Shown here: piece by piece, positions 10,179-20,008 of the stretch
Layout of the letters: the number at the start of each line of letters is the position of its first letter
Numbering within the stretch: position 1 is the first letter of the stretch
Assembly (NCBI GenBank): GCA_022559845.1
Contig: CM040118.1
Coordinates: 159,298,331-159,362,330 of the forward strand
From: Amorphophallus konjac
Taxonomy: Eukaryota > Streptophyta > Magnoliopsida > Alismatales > Araceae
Reading direction: 5' to 3'
Length of the DNA stretch: 64,000 nucleotides
Translations under genes and position numbers: made by a program
The notes under the pieces: generated by a model
Seen by the model: only the letters and a program-made list of their open reading frames with translations
Databases searched by the model: none
What the model was told of the DNA's origin: nothing

Positions 10179-13100
10179 TTTTGTAAATGCACTTGGTTTC
10201 AAATCAAAGCAGCCGGGGTCCGGGGGTCCAGAATGTGAAATACTGATCTGACCGCCATTCCGATCGTTCCAACATGACCTGGGAGGTAGGCGTGACTTGT
10301 TAGAGCTGACGGATTCTAAACTGGACATCCGGTTCGAGCCCCGCGCTCAAAAGTGCATTTTGTAAATGCACTTGGTTTCAAATCAAAGCAGCCGGGGTCC
10401 GGGGTCCAGAATGTGAAATACTGATCCGACCGGCATTCCGATCATTCCAACACGACCTGGGAGGTAGGCGTGACTTGTCAGAGGTGACAGATTCCAAATC
10501 TGACATCCGGTTCGAGCCCCACGCTCAAAAGTACATTTTGTAAATGCACTTGGTTTAAAATTAAAGAAGTCAGGTCCGGGGGTCCAAAATGTGAAATACT
10601 TATCTCATCGACATTTCGATCGTTCCAACACGACCTGGGAGGTAGACGTGACTTGTAAGAGCTGACGGATTCCAAATCAGATATCCGGTTTGAGCTCGAC
10701 GCTAAAATAACTCAATTCAAAACTAAGTTAGTTTACAAAACTAACTTAGTTTAGAATAATTCAAAAAAGTAGGGGTTCGGGGGTCCAAAATGTGAAATAC
10801 TGATCTGATCGACATTCCGATCGTTCCAACACGACCTGGGAGGTAGACATGACTTGTGAGAGCTAACGAATTCCAAATCGGATATCCGGTTTGAGCCCGA
10901 CGCTAAAATAACTCAATTCAAAACTAAGTTAGTTTTCAAAACTAACTTAGTTTAGAATAATTCAAAAAAGTAGGGGTTCGGGGGTCCAAAATGTGAAATA
11001 TTGATCTGATCAGCATTTCGATTATTCCAACACGACCTGAGAGGTAGACGTGACTTGTGAGAGCTGACGGATTCCAAATCGGACATCCGGTTTGAGCCCA
11101 ACGCTCAAAAGTGCATTTTGTAAATGCACTTGGTTTAAAATTAAAGAAGTCGGGTCCGTGGGTCCAAAATGTGAAATACTGATCCGACCGGTATTCCGAT
11201 CGTTCCAACACGACCTGGGAGGTAGACGTGACTTGTGAGAGCTGACGGATTCCAAATCAGATATCCGGTTTGAGTCCGACGCTAAAATAACTAAAATCAA
11301 AACTAAGTTAGTTTTCAAAACTAACTTAGTTTAGAATAATTCAAAAAAGTTGGGGTTCAGGGGTTCAGGGGTCCAGAATGTGAAATACTTATCTGATCGG
11401 CATTCCGATTGTTCCAACACGACCTGGGAGGTAGACGTGACTTGTGAGAGCTGACGGATTCTAAATCGGACATCCGGTTTGAGCCCGACGCTCAAAAGTG
11501 TATTTTGTAAATACATTTGGTTTAAAATTAAAGAAGTCAGGTCCGAGGGTCCAGAATGTGAAATACTGATCTGATCGGCATTCCGATTGTTCCAACACGA
11601 CCTGGGAGGTAGACGTGACTTGTGAGAGCTGACGGATTCTAAATCGGAGATCTGGTTTGAGCCTGACGCTCAAAAGTGTATTTTGTAAATGCACTTGGTT
11701 TAAAATTAAAGAAGTCGGGTCCGGGGGTCCAAAATGTGAAATACTGATCTCATCGACATTTCGATCATTCCAACACGACCTGGGAGGTAGACGTGACTTG
11801 TAAGAGCTGACAGATTCTAAATCAGATATTCGGTTTGAGCCCGACGCTAAAATAACTCAAATCAAAACTAAGTTAGCTTACAAAACTAACTTAGTTAAGA
11901 ATAATTCAAAAAAGTAGGGGTTCGGGGGTCCAAAATGTGAAATACTGATCTGATCGACATTCCGATCGTTCCAACACAACCTGGGAGGTAGACATGACTT
12001 GTGAGAGCTAACGAATTTCAAATCAGATATCCGGTTTGAGCCCGACGCTAAAATAACTCAATTCAAAACTAAGTTAGTTTTCAAAACTAACTTAGTTTAG
12101 AATAATTCAAAAAAGTAGGGGTTCGGGGGTCCAAAATGTGAAATACTGATCTGATCGGCATTCCGATTATTCCAACACGACCTGGGAGGTAGACGTGACT
12201 TGTAAGAGCTGACGGATTCCAAATCGGACATCCGGTTTGAGCCCGACGCTCAAAAGTGCATTTTGTACATGCACTTGGTTTCAAATCAAAGCAGCCGGGG
12301 TCCGGGGGTCCAGAATGTGAAATATTGATCCGACCGGCATTCCGATCATTCCAACAAGACCTAGGAGGTAGGCGTGACTTGTCAGAGCTGACGGATTCTA
12401 AATCGGACATCCGGTTCGAGCCCCACGAAAAAAAGTGCATTTTGTAAATGCACTTGGTTTCAAATCAAAGCAGCCAGGGTCCGTGGGTCCAGAATGTGAA
12501 ATACTGATCCGACCGGCATTCCGATCATTCCAACACGACCTGGGAGGTAGGCGTGACTTGTCAGAGCTGACGGATTCCAAATCGGACATCCGGTTCGAGC
12601 CCCACGCTCAAAAGTGCATTTTGTAAATGCACTTGGTTTCAAATCAAAGCAGCCGGGGTCCGGGGGTCCAGAATGTGAAATACTGATCCGACCGCCATTC
12701 CCAACACGACCTGGGAGGTAGGCGTGACTTGTCAGAGCTGACGGATTCCAAATCGGACATCCGGTTCGAGCCCCACGCTCAAAAGTGCATTTTGTAAATG
12801 CACTTGGTTTCAAATCAAAGCAGCCAGGGTACGGGGGTCCAGAATGTGAAATACTGATCCGACCGGCATTCCGATCGTTCCAACACGACCTGAGAGGTAG
12901 GCGTGACTTGTCAGAGCTGACGGATTCCAAATCGGACATCCGATTCGAGCCCCACGCTCAAAAGTGCATTTTGTAAATGCACTTGGTTTCAAATCAAAGC
13001 AGCCGGGTCCGGGGGTCCAGAATGTCAAATACTGATCCAACCGGCATTCCGATCGTTCCAACACGACCTGGGAGGTAGGCGTGACTTGTCAGAGCTGACG

Positions 13101-13563
13101 GATTCTAAATCGGACATCCGGTTCGAGCCCCACGTTCAAAAGTGCATTTTGTAAATGCACTTGGTTTCAAATCAAAGCAGCCGGGGTCCGGGGGTCCAAA
13201 ATGTGAAATACTGATCCGACCGGCATTCCAATTGTTCCAACACGACCTGGGAGGTAGGCGTGACTTGTCAGAGCTGACGGATTCCAAATCGGACATCCGG
13301 TTCGAGCCCCACGCTCAAAAGTGCATTTTGTAAATGCACTTGGATTCAAATCAAAGCAGCCGGGGTCCGGGGGTCCAGAATGTGAAATACTGATCCTACC
13401 GGCATTCCGATCGTTCCAACACGACCTGGGAGGTAGGCGTGACTTGTCAGAGCTGACGGATTCCAAATCGGACATCCGGTTCGAGCCCCACGCTCAAATA
13501 ACTCAATTCAAAACTATGTTAGTTTTCAAATTTTAGTTTAGAATAATTCAAAGAAGTAGGTTC
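10179..13563 (+). repeat. 18-unit satellite-like array inside a transposase intron
   Basis: A unit of about 179 bp repeats 18 times, counted by the phrase GACCTGGGAGGTAG (10.28, 10.46, 10.64 ... 13.43 kb). Each unit ends with GGTTCGAGCCC-like sequence, which matches the consensus of a Pol III B box. Two spacer types join units. Type A is TGCATTTTGTAAATGCA, an inverted repeat with 7-bp arms. Type B is an inverted repeat with arms AAACTAAGTTAGTTTT and AAAACTAACTTAGTTT, which lengthens the unit to about 200 bp. The block 10.54-11.10 kb (A, B, B order) recurs at 11.69-12.25 kb. The last seven units are the most alike. The array fills most of the 3551-bp intron between exons ending at 10132 and starting at 13684. 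Confidence 0.9.
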
Positions 13564-13921
13564 TACAATTGATATCTTTACAGTCTTTGATATTATGTTT
13601 GATTTAAATTCATGTAATCTAATAAAATATTTAATTTATCTTTATACTAATCTTTTTATCTATGTATGTTTTTTTTAATATAGGAGGATCCTTCTGCGAG
13701 CGGTACCAGAGGGGATGAGCAGGGCGGTGGGGATGAAGATATGGAGGACATTTGTTAATTCCGTCGCACAATTTTTTTTATGTAACGTTGATGAGTTTGT
13801 TTTGATATTTGATGTAATTTTAATTAAGTTTGATTTCAGATTTTTGTTCGTATGTATTTTTATTTTCGATTATTTTGTAAACAGGTTTTTAATAAAAATT
13901 TGAAATTTTAAAAAAAAGAAG

Positions 13922-14456
13922 AAAATAAATTTCGGACGGATTTTGAGACGGATCCGTCTCAAACGTTAGACGGATTTAGGGACGAAAATGATAACCGTGC
14001 GAAATTGGCGACGGAAATATCGACGGAAATTAGGTCGTCTCCAATTTATGTTTGAAGGTTTCAGACCGATAGGTAGACGGAATTTAGTCCGTCTCTATTG
14101 CAGTGTATAAGTTGCGACGGAAATAACGATGGGAACTATTTTGCGTCGCAATTTATAGATGGATATTGAGACGGATTTACCCCGTCGCAATATTTAGACG
14201 GATTTGGAGACGGAAATATCCGTCCGAATTTGTCTCGTTAACGACGAAATTGGCGACGAATTATTTTTCCGTCGCTACGTTCGGACGGATATTAGGACGG
14301 AATAAAATTCGTCGGTCATTTGTGACCCCTTTTTTTAGACGGCCATATTCCGTCCGAAGTCCGTCGCCAGTCCGTCGCAAAAACGTTTAGCGACGGATTT
14401 TGCGACGAATTTGGGATGGAATATGGCCGTCGCTAAAAGCGCTTTTTCTTGTAGTG
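13922..14456 (+). repeat. CACTA subterminal repeats and right terminal inverted repeat
   Basis: About 25 short motifs built on GACGGA, GACGAA and their complements occur in both orientations. They end in the 18-bp terminal repeat at 14439-14456. CACTA subterminal motifs are the binding sites for the element's own TNPA-like protein, so this array is the likely cis substrate for transposition. A perfect 22-bp palindrome sits at 13942-13963 (arms TTTGAGACGGA and its complement, centred on GGATCC). Confidence 0.85.
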
Positions 14457-14900
14457 TATGTGAGCTAGTCGAAGCTCAGTGATGGTCGTCCCTAGCGTAG
14501 GGCGTGAGGTCTGTCAGCTGGTAGCGAAGCTGATGTTTGGTTGGTTCACCAAGCACGGGATTGATCGGTGGCGAGTTTCTTGCAACGAGGATTGCATCTC
14601 CTCGATGAACGAGATCGTGGTAGTGATGCCATAGATGGATTTTTGTCGCGGCTGAGGCGATGCCAGACCAATACTCTTTTTGTGTTATGCCTGCTCTGAT
14701 GATCGATGTGTACTGTGTAAGGAGCAAGGCATTTGATCGTGATCAGGGTCTGGCTGTGTCCCTTAGGATCTGTGTTTCTGCGAGTATCGAGTTTTTCGGA
14801 TGGAGCTCTGGGAGCGTTGCCAGCTGGGTGTGTTGTTCTTCCCCTGTGAGTTGTGGTTGCCTCAAATTTTGAGGATGAAATTTTTGTAAGGGAGGAAGTC
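14457..14900 (+). mobile_element. 3' internal end of a Tekay-like Ty3 element, with polypurine tract
   Basis: The last 50 bases before the LTR read CAAATTTTGAGGATGAAATT, then TTTGTAAGGGAGGAAGTC. This is the stop-region and polypurine-tract signature of plant Tekay/Del-type Ty3 elements; the same phrase ends the integrase at 21020-21054. Upstream, 14457-14850, I see no readable integrase, so this part is decayed, non-coding, or from a non-autonomous member. It is cut on the left by the CACTA element. Confidence 0.65.
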
Positions 14901-15146
14901 TGTAACGCCCCAAAAAATTTTCGTATCAGAATCCGTGGGTTTTGGAGCACTTTTGTGGATCCCGGATCGTGTTTTATGATTTACTCGGCTTTTTATCTGT
15001 TGAGCCTTCGGAACCCTGTGTAGGGTGAACCGATGTGTTGTCGGGCTCCGGGACATTGCAGGCGCGTGGTGCGTTCTCTGAGAATCGTGGGGAATATTTT
15101 CCCCTAATTTTGGTTATTTTCAGATTTTCTAAATCCCGAATTTTCC

Positions 15147-15154
15147 TATTTAAA
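15147..15154 (+). promoter_or_regulatory. TATA-like box of the Tekay-like LTR
   Basis: TATTTAAA is followed by CCCCACCCC and a 100-bp pyrimidine-rich stretch of CTCTCTCC repeats, the usual arrangement at the U3/R border of plant Ty3 LTRs. Confidence 0.5.
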
Positions 15155-15752
15155 CCCCCACCCCTTTTTCTCTCTCCCCATCTCTCATTTTCTCTCCGTC
15201 TCCCTCTCTCTTCTCTCGTTCTCTCCTCTCCCCCTCTCTTCTCTCCGGGCGGCCGATGGAGATGGATGAGGGCGAGGCGGCAGCGTACGAGAGGTGAGGA
15301 GCGGCGTGGATGGGACGAGGATCAAGATGGTGGAGGTGCGGCCATGTTCGTCCGCGGGTTCGCGGCGCCGGCGGTTGTTCTAGAGTCGTTTTGCATGGAA
15401 ATGACGTCCACGGTCCGCGTAATGTTCGGTGGTGGTAGGGGGATGGATCCTTAGTCCTTGTACTTCCTTTCCCCGCGTTTTATAGGCCGAGGCGAGGTCG
15501 AGAGTGGGTTTATTTCACGCCGGGGTCAAAATCGCATGTTTGGGGTGAGCGATGGTTCCCCGATTATGGTTTGAATTCGGTTTTCCGATGGTAGGAATGT
15601 CCGGAGATGAATTCCCCTTGTTTTCCCCTTCGCAGAGAGGCGAATGGGGCGTGGAACCGAACTTGGGGCGGAGCTTGGCCCATCTTCTGGAAAAACACAG
15701 GAGACGGCCACATAGGTGGCTGTCTGTGCCCTGGTCTGGGCGGAGAAGACTC

Positions 15753-15975
15753 TGGCCGCCCAGGTCACTGGGTGGCCAAAGGTCTGGCCACCCAGGGATG
15801 CTGGGCGGCCACTGGCCAGGACCCTGGCCGCCCTCACCCAGTATGGCCTGGGTCTGAGTGGCCAGAACGATGGCCACCTAGCCCTCTGGGTGGCCAAAGA
15901 TGTGGCCGCCTAGGCCATGGGGTGCCGAGGTGCTGGGCGGCCACTGGTGTGGCCGCCCAGGCCTCTGGGCGGCCA
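15753..15975. repeat. Hairpin cluster with TGGCCGCCCAG arms
   Basis: Several short stem-loops are built from TGGCCGCCCAG and CTGGGCGGCCA. At 15950-15975 the stem is a perfect 11 bp with loop GCCT. At 15753-15778 it has one G-T pair and loop GTCA. At 15871-15896 it has loop CCCT. Others are imperfect. The block stands out by GC content inside the LTR and encodes nothing recognisable. Confidence 0.8.
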
Positions 15976-17945
15976 AGAGTCTGGCCACCCAGCTCATTCT
16001 GCCCCCGGGCCACCGTGTTTAGCATTTTTTTGCCCCGAGGTATCTGTATGCGATACGGATTCGCAGAAGAGGTGTCCGCGTGATTCTTCGCGATCTAGGA
16101 GGTACCGTGTTACCTTGATTAGTGTCCCCGTGAGTTTTGAGGGTCCGGGCGACCCCGTGTGTTCTCGGGCTTCCTTGCATTCATTAGGTTGACTCACTGT
16201 GTATCGGTACGTGTGTGGAGGGTTGTCCCCGCACGTCGTAGCTTCTTCGGAAAGTGGTTTCCGTGTGGGCCATGCGCATGGCCTATGAAGTGTGAGTCTT
16301 ATGACCCAGCCTAGAGTTGGGAGCTTTCTGAGGTTTCCCCCTTAAAGAGGATCAAACCCGACGGCCGTGAGCCGCCTCGTAAATTATTCTACCGAGGTTT
16401 TTGACCTAGGGGTAGGCCAGATTGACGGCATGGGGCCATCCCTGTACAACGGTCTTGACCCGAGTCTCGTGACTCAAGGACCATTGGATTTAATGGGTCT
16501 AGTGGACCATCCAAAGTCCGGTGGCCCCGAGTCACCTAGTGCTCCGTGTTACTTGCAATAGGTGTGTGCGTGTCCTTCGGTGGTTCCTCTCTACGGAGAG
16601 TGTTCACATTTAGTGACTTGTCCCACTAGTCGTAGCCCGATGACACGCGTTGTGGCCCACCTGGGAGTGGTGGCGGGGTTAGTTTTCGAGACGATTTAGG
16701 GCTAGTTTTCGTAGGGCCTCCCACTATGGCGGCTCGAGTCCGGACCGGGAGGAAAACCAGCTAGAGGGCCTGACATTACACAGTCAGTCAGTGTGTGCAC
16801 ACATGATCGGGGACTTCGGACGTGTGTTGACGAGCACGACCCCAACTAGACTCTTGTCAGTGGTTACTAGTACGGTGTCTCAGTTTTCGCCTGGGCCGAG
16901 TAGGGAGACACCTGAGGCACGGACTAAGACGTCAGTGGATGCATCTGGCCTTGCTTCTGGTGGACAGTACTCCCGTCACGTGACGTGAGATTCTCGTGAC
17001 TAGAGCTTTCGTTTCCCATCTGCGAGACGTGGTTTTGTGTGTAGTTCCGGGTGCTTTCCCGATGTAGAGGTCTAGGGTTTTTGGTAGAGTTACCGAGGTT
17101 TCACTCGTAGATGGTGTAGGGCTCATGACTGCGTGGTCGTGACTGTTTGCCCCGGACCGTGTGGTCTTGGGTGGGTCGTCGCCCGTGAGGGTGGGCCTTC
17201 AGGATAGAGCTGTCATGGCATTTCTTCTGGTGGCATACCCAGGGCTTTTTTTGTTAATTAGGTGGTCCCCCAACTGTGAGATCGGGGAGTTGGTTTCCGT
17301 TCCAGTAGGAGTAGCTGTAGAGTCGAGATTTTACCGGCCACTATGTTTGTTGTTCCTGCTGTTGTTGTTACTTTCCGCTACCGCCTTTGTTTACGGTTGG
17401 GGTTCCACAAGACCCCTATTGAGCCAGTGATAGGAGGCTCACCCCTACTTTTCAGGTGCGACGGTTCTTCCTCGAGGTTCGAGGGTGCTGCGCGGAGGTT
17501 CTTAGTTGCCAGCTCGTTGGGCCTAGTGTTCACTCGGCAATAGAGCATGTTTCCTTGCCTTAGACTATACTTTATTTGGACTGGACTCTATAGTTAGTTT
17601 ATTTAATTTTTGTTAATTTTTGAATTGTCCTGCTTTATTTCTTATTTCTTTGTACCTCCACACACCTTTTAGCCCTTCTGAGCCCTCCGGCTTGTGAGCG
17701 GTGAGCTAGGATTCGAATGGTATCGGGTTATTCCCGGTATCCGGATCTTAAGTCGTTACACTAAAGCCCCTTTTAAGTTCTAGACCAATTCCACGTCATT
17801 TAATGGCCAAAAGAGTTCCAAGGATCAAGTCATGTAGGAACATTAAGGTAGATTTACGGAATAGAGATTCCAAGGATGGAACTTTGAGTAAGGATGGCAT
17901 AGCGATACGTCTCTCATAAAAATCAAGACATTTGTGAAACTGGGT

Positions 17946-19044
17946 AATTGGCGTCCACTCAGGCTGCCACCAATTACAGAATTTGCGTCCACTGTCGTGG
18001 TCGCCAATTCTGTGAACAGAACAGGCACGAAGAAATAGCATCCACTGTGACGGCCGGTAATTCATAAATAGCGTCAACTGTCTGGGCGCCAATTCCAGCC
18101 AGTGATAGAACTCTCACAGAACGCCAGAAACAACGCTCTATGATGGCTAGGGTTTCATGTTTCTTCAAAGTGACATGACTATCAGGGGTTCCAGAGTCTT
18201 GAGGGTACAACCTGCTCGGCTGCCTTGAGGGAATCCAAGGCTAGCGAAGTCTTACGGAGGCCTTAGAGAGAGAAATTTCAGTCCGACGGAAGGAATATCC
18301 AACAGAGAGTCTTTCAATCTCCAAGAATTGAGGTGTAACATGAAACTACGTGAAACAGGGACTCTATCTTCGAACTTGAGATAGAAGTGTCATAAGACCC
18401 ACAATATGGGTCAAAACCAGATAAAACATGAGAGACAAGAAATAGCATCCAAACATAAGGTGTTATTCAAAGAATTGACGTCTCTTTAGAGAGGCGCCAA
18501 ATCAATAATTTACTAAAATTTAATAATAATACAATAAATTAGCGACCTTTCGGGAAGGTGCCATATCTTTAATTAGCGTCCAAGGGTTGGACGTCAATTC
18601 ATTATTTTCTAATTTATTTCTATTTTAATAAATTTTCAGGAATCAGCGTCTCTATGTTGAGGCGCTATTTTAATAATTAGCGACTGTGTGAACAGTCGCC
18701 AATTCTTTTAGGCTTACAACTTAACACGCATCAGCCAAATACGTTTACAGATATAAACTATTGTTCATTTCCTTATTAGGGGCATGGACAGTAGCACCTT
18801 GCGTTCTATGGGGAGTTTGAAAAAATAGAAGGCATGAAAATTACGAGAAAAATACAAGGATTCAAGAAATATGCACGTCATTATTGTATCTATCATGGTT
18901 TAATGCTTATTGATTTTCAAAGGTGAGTGTAATTATTAATTAACTAGGAAATAATGTCAGGTTAATTGACGATGATTAATTGGCGTCCTTCTAACCGGGT
19001 GTTGATTCTTAAAAATAGCGGTCACTATAGTAGCCGCCAATTTA
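17946..19044. repeat. Dispersed ~30-bp hairpins with shared ends and covarying stems
   Basis: Eleven hairpins about 30 bp long start with AAT(T/A)xGCG or a close form and end with its complement GCCAATT or a close form. Positions are about 17946-17975, 17980-18009, 18034-18063, 18066-18095, 18472-18501, 18537-18566, 18571-18600, 18641-18670, 18675-18705, 18978-19007 and 19014-19044. The inner arms differ between copies but stay self-complementary: GCGACTGT/ACAGTCGC, GCGTCCAA/TTGGACGTC, GCGACCTT/GAAGGTGCC, GACGTCTC/GAGAGGCGCC. They fall in two groups separated by AT-rich DNA. Confidence 0.8.
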
Positions 19045-19482
19045 TTATTATGCAGAAAACGTTCTAAAACATGCAACAACGGTAACTTAAGATCATGAGA
19101 AGCTACATGGCCTATCTGACATGAAGTTTGCATGGTTTGCATGAACTTTAAAGGGTTTTTCTTGGGAGATTACTTACCTTTCATGTGAGAGAGGACGAAG
19201 AACACACGAACGTTGCAGACGGAACAGGAAGCAGAAGGAAGAAGAAGAAGGGAAGAAGCCACGCTTCTTCACGAGTTCTCTGCATCGATAACAGCAGCAG
19301 CACACACAGCAAAGGCAACAGCCTCACGGACTCAATGGGAAGAAGAAGAACGAATGGAGGAAGACGACTCGTGCATCGACACATGGAAAAAGAACTTCAA
19401 CCCTCCACGCACAGGTCGCAGTAGCAGCAACTCCCCTTCGAACGCACGACAACAATCACCCTCATGCATTCGAACGGGCTAG

Positions 19483-19490
19483 CATTTATA
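19483..19490 (-). promoter_or_regulatory. TATA box of the minus-oriented LTR fragment
   Basis: The minus strand reads TATAAATGCT. It is followed, in the direction of transcription, by about 300 bases without strong structure and then the splice donor at 19178/19177. This suggests a transcribed LTR leader with an intron, as known for several plant Ty3 families. Confidence 0.45.
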
Positions 19491-19643
19491 GGGAAAGAAT
19501 CTCTCTATGTGTAAGAGTCTTGGTAGTTCTTAAATTTCCTAAGTGTGATCCTAATGGGTCTCAAAAACCCCACGTTGCAACCACTTTCCTTGTTTGATTC
19601 AAACCCTAATGCCCATGCACTTCTTCGAGCGTGATAAGGGTGT

Positions 19644-19645
<2 letters not shown>

Positions 19646-19705
<60 letters not shown>
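19646..19705. repeat. (AT)n microsatellite, about 30 units
   Basis: An uninterrupted run of alternating T and A of about 60 bp lies inside the minus-oriented LTR fragment. Confidence 0.95.
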
Positions 19706-19711
<6 letters not shown>

Positions 19712-20008
19712 TCCATTATTATGTGGTTGGACGTAGCCCTCTTAAGGCCTAAAAAGCCTTCAGATTTCTTTTAAGCCCATTAGTTCTTTTAATAGGGAAT
19801 GACCTTTTAAGGTTTGTAAGTTGGGCTTTTATCTTTATTGGATTTGTAATGGGTTTCAAGGCTCATTTACTTAATATTAATGTCTATTATCTAATTTAGC
19901 TATTTCTATTTTACTTATATCTAAATTTTATCTTCCATAATTGTTATATGACTAATATTATATAGTCATTATCATTTATTCTCTTTTTTAAATTTTCGGG
20001 TTGCTACA

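Larger units (their letters stand above)
7810..13758 (+). pseudogene. CACTA-associated plant transposase (Transposase_24 / Ptta-En/Spm), multi-exon
   Basis: Exons supported by consensus splice sites: tandem proline-rich mini-exons (7810-8635), then about 8724-8818, 8912-9030, 9116-9442, 9516-9620, 9710-10132 and 13684-13758. The conserved core is in 8912-9620, reading HVPGPHLSYKEFPMGVRD, WESTVKTNYRKRVYAAQKKA, EILCDKFADPKWIEKSQKTK and NRAPTFLEVFDRTHKKK. The next exon has KKGRIYGFG, then a Gln-rich coiled-coil-like stretch. The last exon is short, acidic and ends DEDMEDIC at TAA 13758. The order and wording match plant proteins coded by CACTA elements, thought to act in element-end binding or transposition. 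It is disabled here: an in-frame TAG at 9761-9763, a probable one-base slip in the C8 run near 8725, and loss of its start to the Tat insertion. Confidence 0.8.
7810..14456 (+). mobile_element. CACTA (En/Spm) DNA transposon, right portion
   Basis: The right end is clear. The sequence stops at 14456 with the terminal inverted repeat GCGCTTTTTCTTGTAGTG, which reads CACTACAAGAAAAAGCGC on the minus strand. Before it is a 500-bp subterminal array of GACGGA-type motifs. The interior holds a spliced plant transposase gene of the Transposase_24 (Ptta/En/Spm) family. The left end is missing because the Tat-type LTR element was inserted at 7809/7810, so the rest of the CACTA lies beyond the left edge. 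The 3 bases after the end (TAT) should be one copy of the target duplication. A TNP2-type catalytic transposase is not in the visible part. Confidence 0.85.
14901..17760 (+). mobile_element. LTR of the Tekay-like Ty3 element (2860 bp)
   Basis: The LTR starts TGTAACGCCCC directly after the polypurine tract and ends CGTTACA at 17760, giving a clean 7-bp terminal inverted repeat TGTAACG/CGTTACA. It contains a TATTTAAA box at 15147-15154 followed by a CT-rich transcribed leader. A GC-rich hairpin cluster lies at 15.75-15.98 kb. The partner 5' LTR is outside the window, because a CACTA element splits this copy. The next bases, CTAAA, should be the right copy of the 5-bp target duplication. Confidence 0.85.
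17761..20008 (-). mobile_element. Minus-oriented LTR-type fragment interrupting a Ty3 integrase
   Basis: The right boundary is sharp. At 20008 the plus strand ends ...TTTTCGGGTTGCTACA, which reads TGTAGCAACCCGAAAATTT on the minus strand, a typical LTR start. The very next base resumes an integrase reading frame. A minus-strand TATAAATGC box (about 19490) is followed by a leader and a consensus splice donor, AAG|GTAAGT, at 19178/19177. The left part carries a hairpin array. The left boundary is taken as the Tekay-like LTR end at 17760, so the fragment is cut there. I found no PBS, and the family is not identified. Confidence 0.6.

Noticed and set aside
10478..13536. Repeated ~63-codon frames on both strands in the 179-bp array
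   Set aside because: Each is the same satellite unit read in different frames. The gene's own splice sites place the array in an intron.
10179..13563. Possible tRNA gene cluster because of GGTTCGAGCCC in every unit
   Set aside because: No A box at the right distance and no cloverleaf with paired acceptor and T stems could be drawn; only the B-box-like motif remains.
10179..13563. CRISPR-like array
   Set aside because: Units are long, nearly identical throughout and lack unique spacers; the DNA is eukaryotic.
14476..15056. Minus-strand frames between the CACTA end and the Tekay-like LTR
   Set aside because: The plus strand carries the polypurine tract and LTR border here; these frames have no recognisable domain and cross that border.
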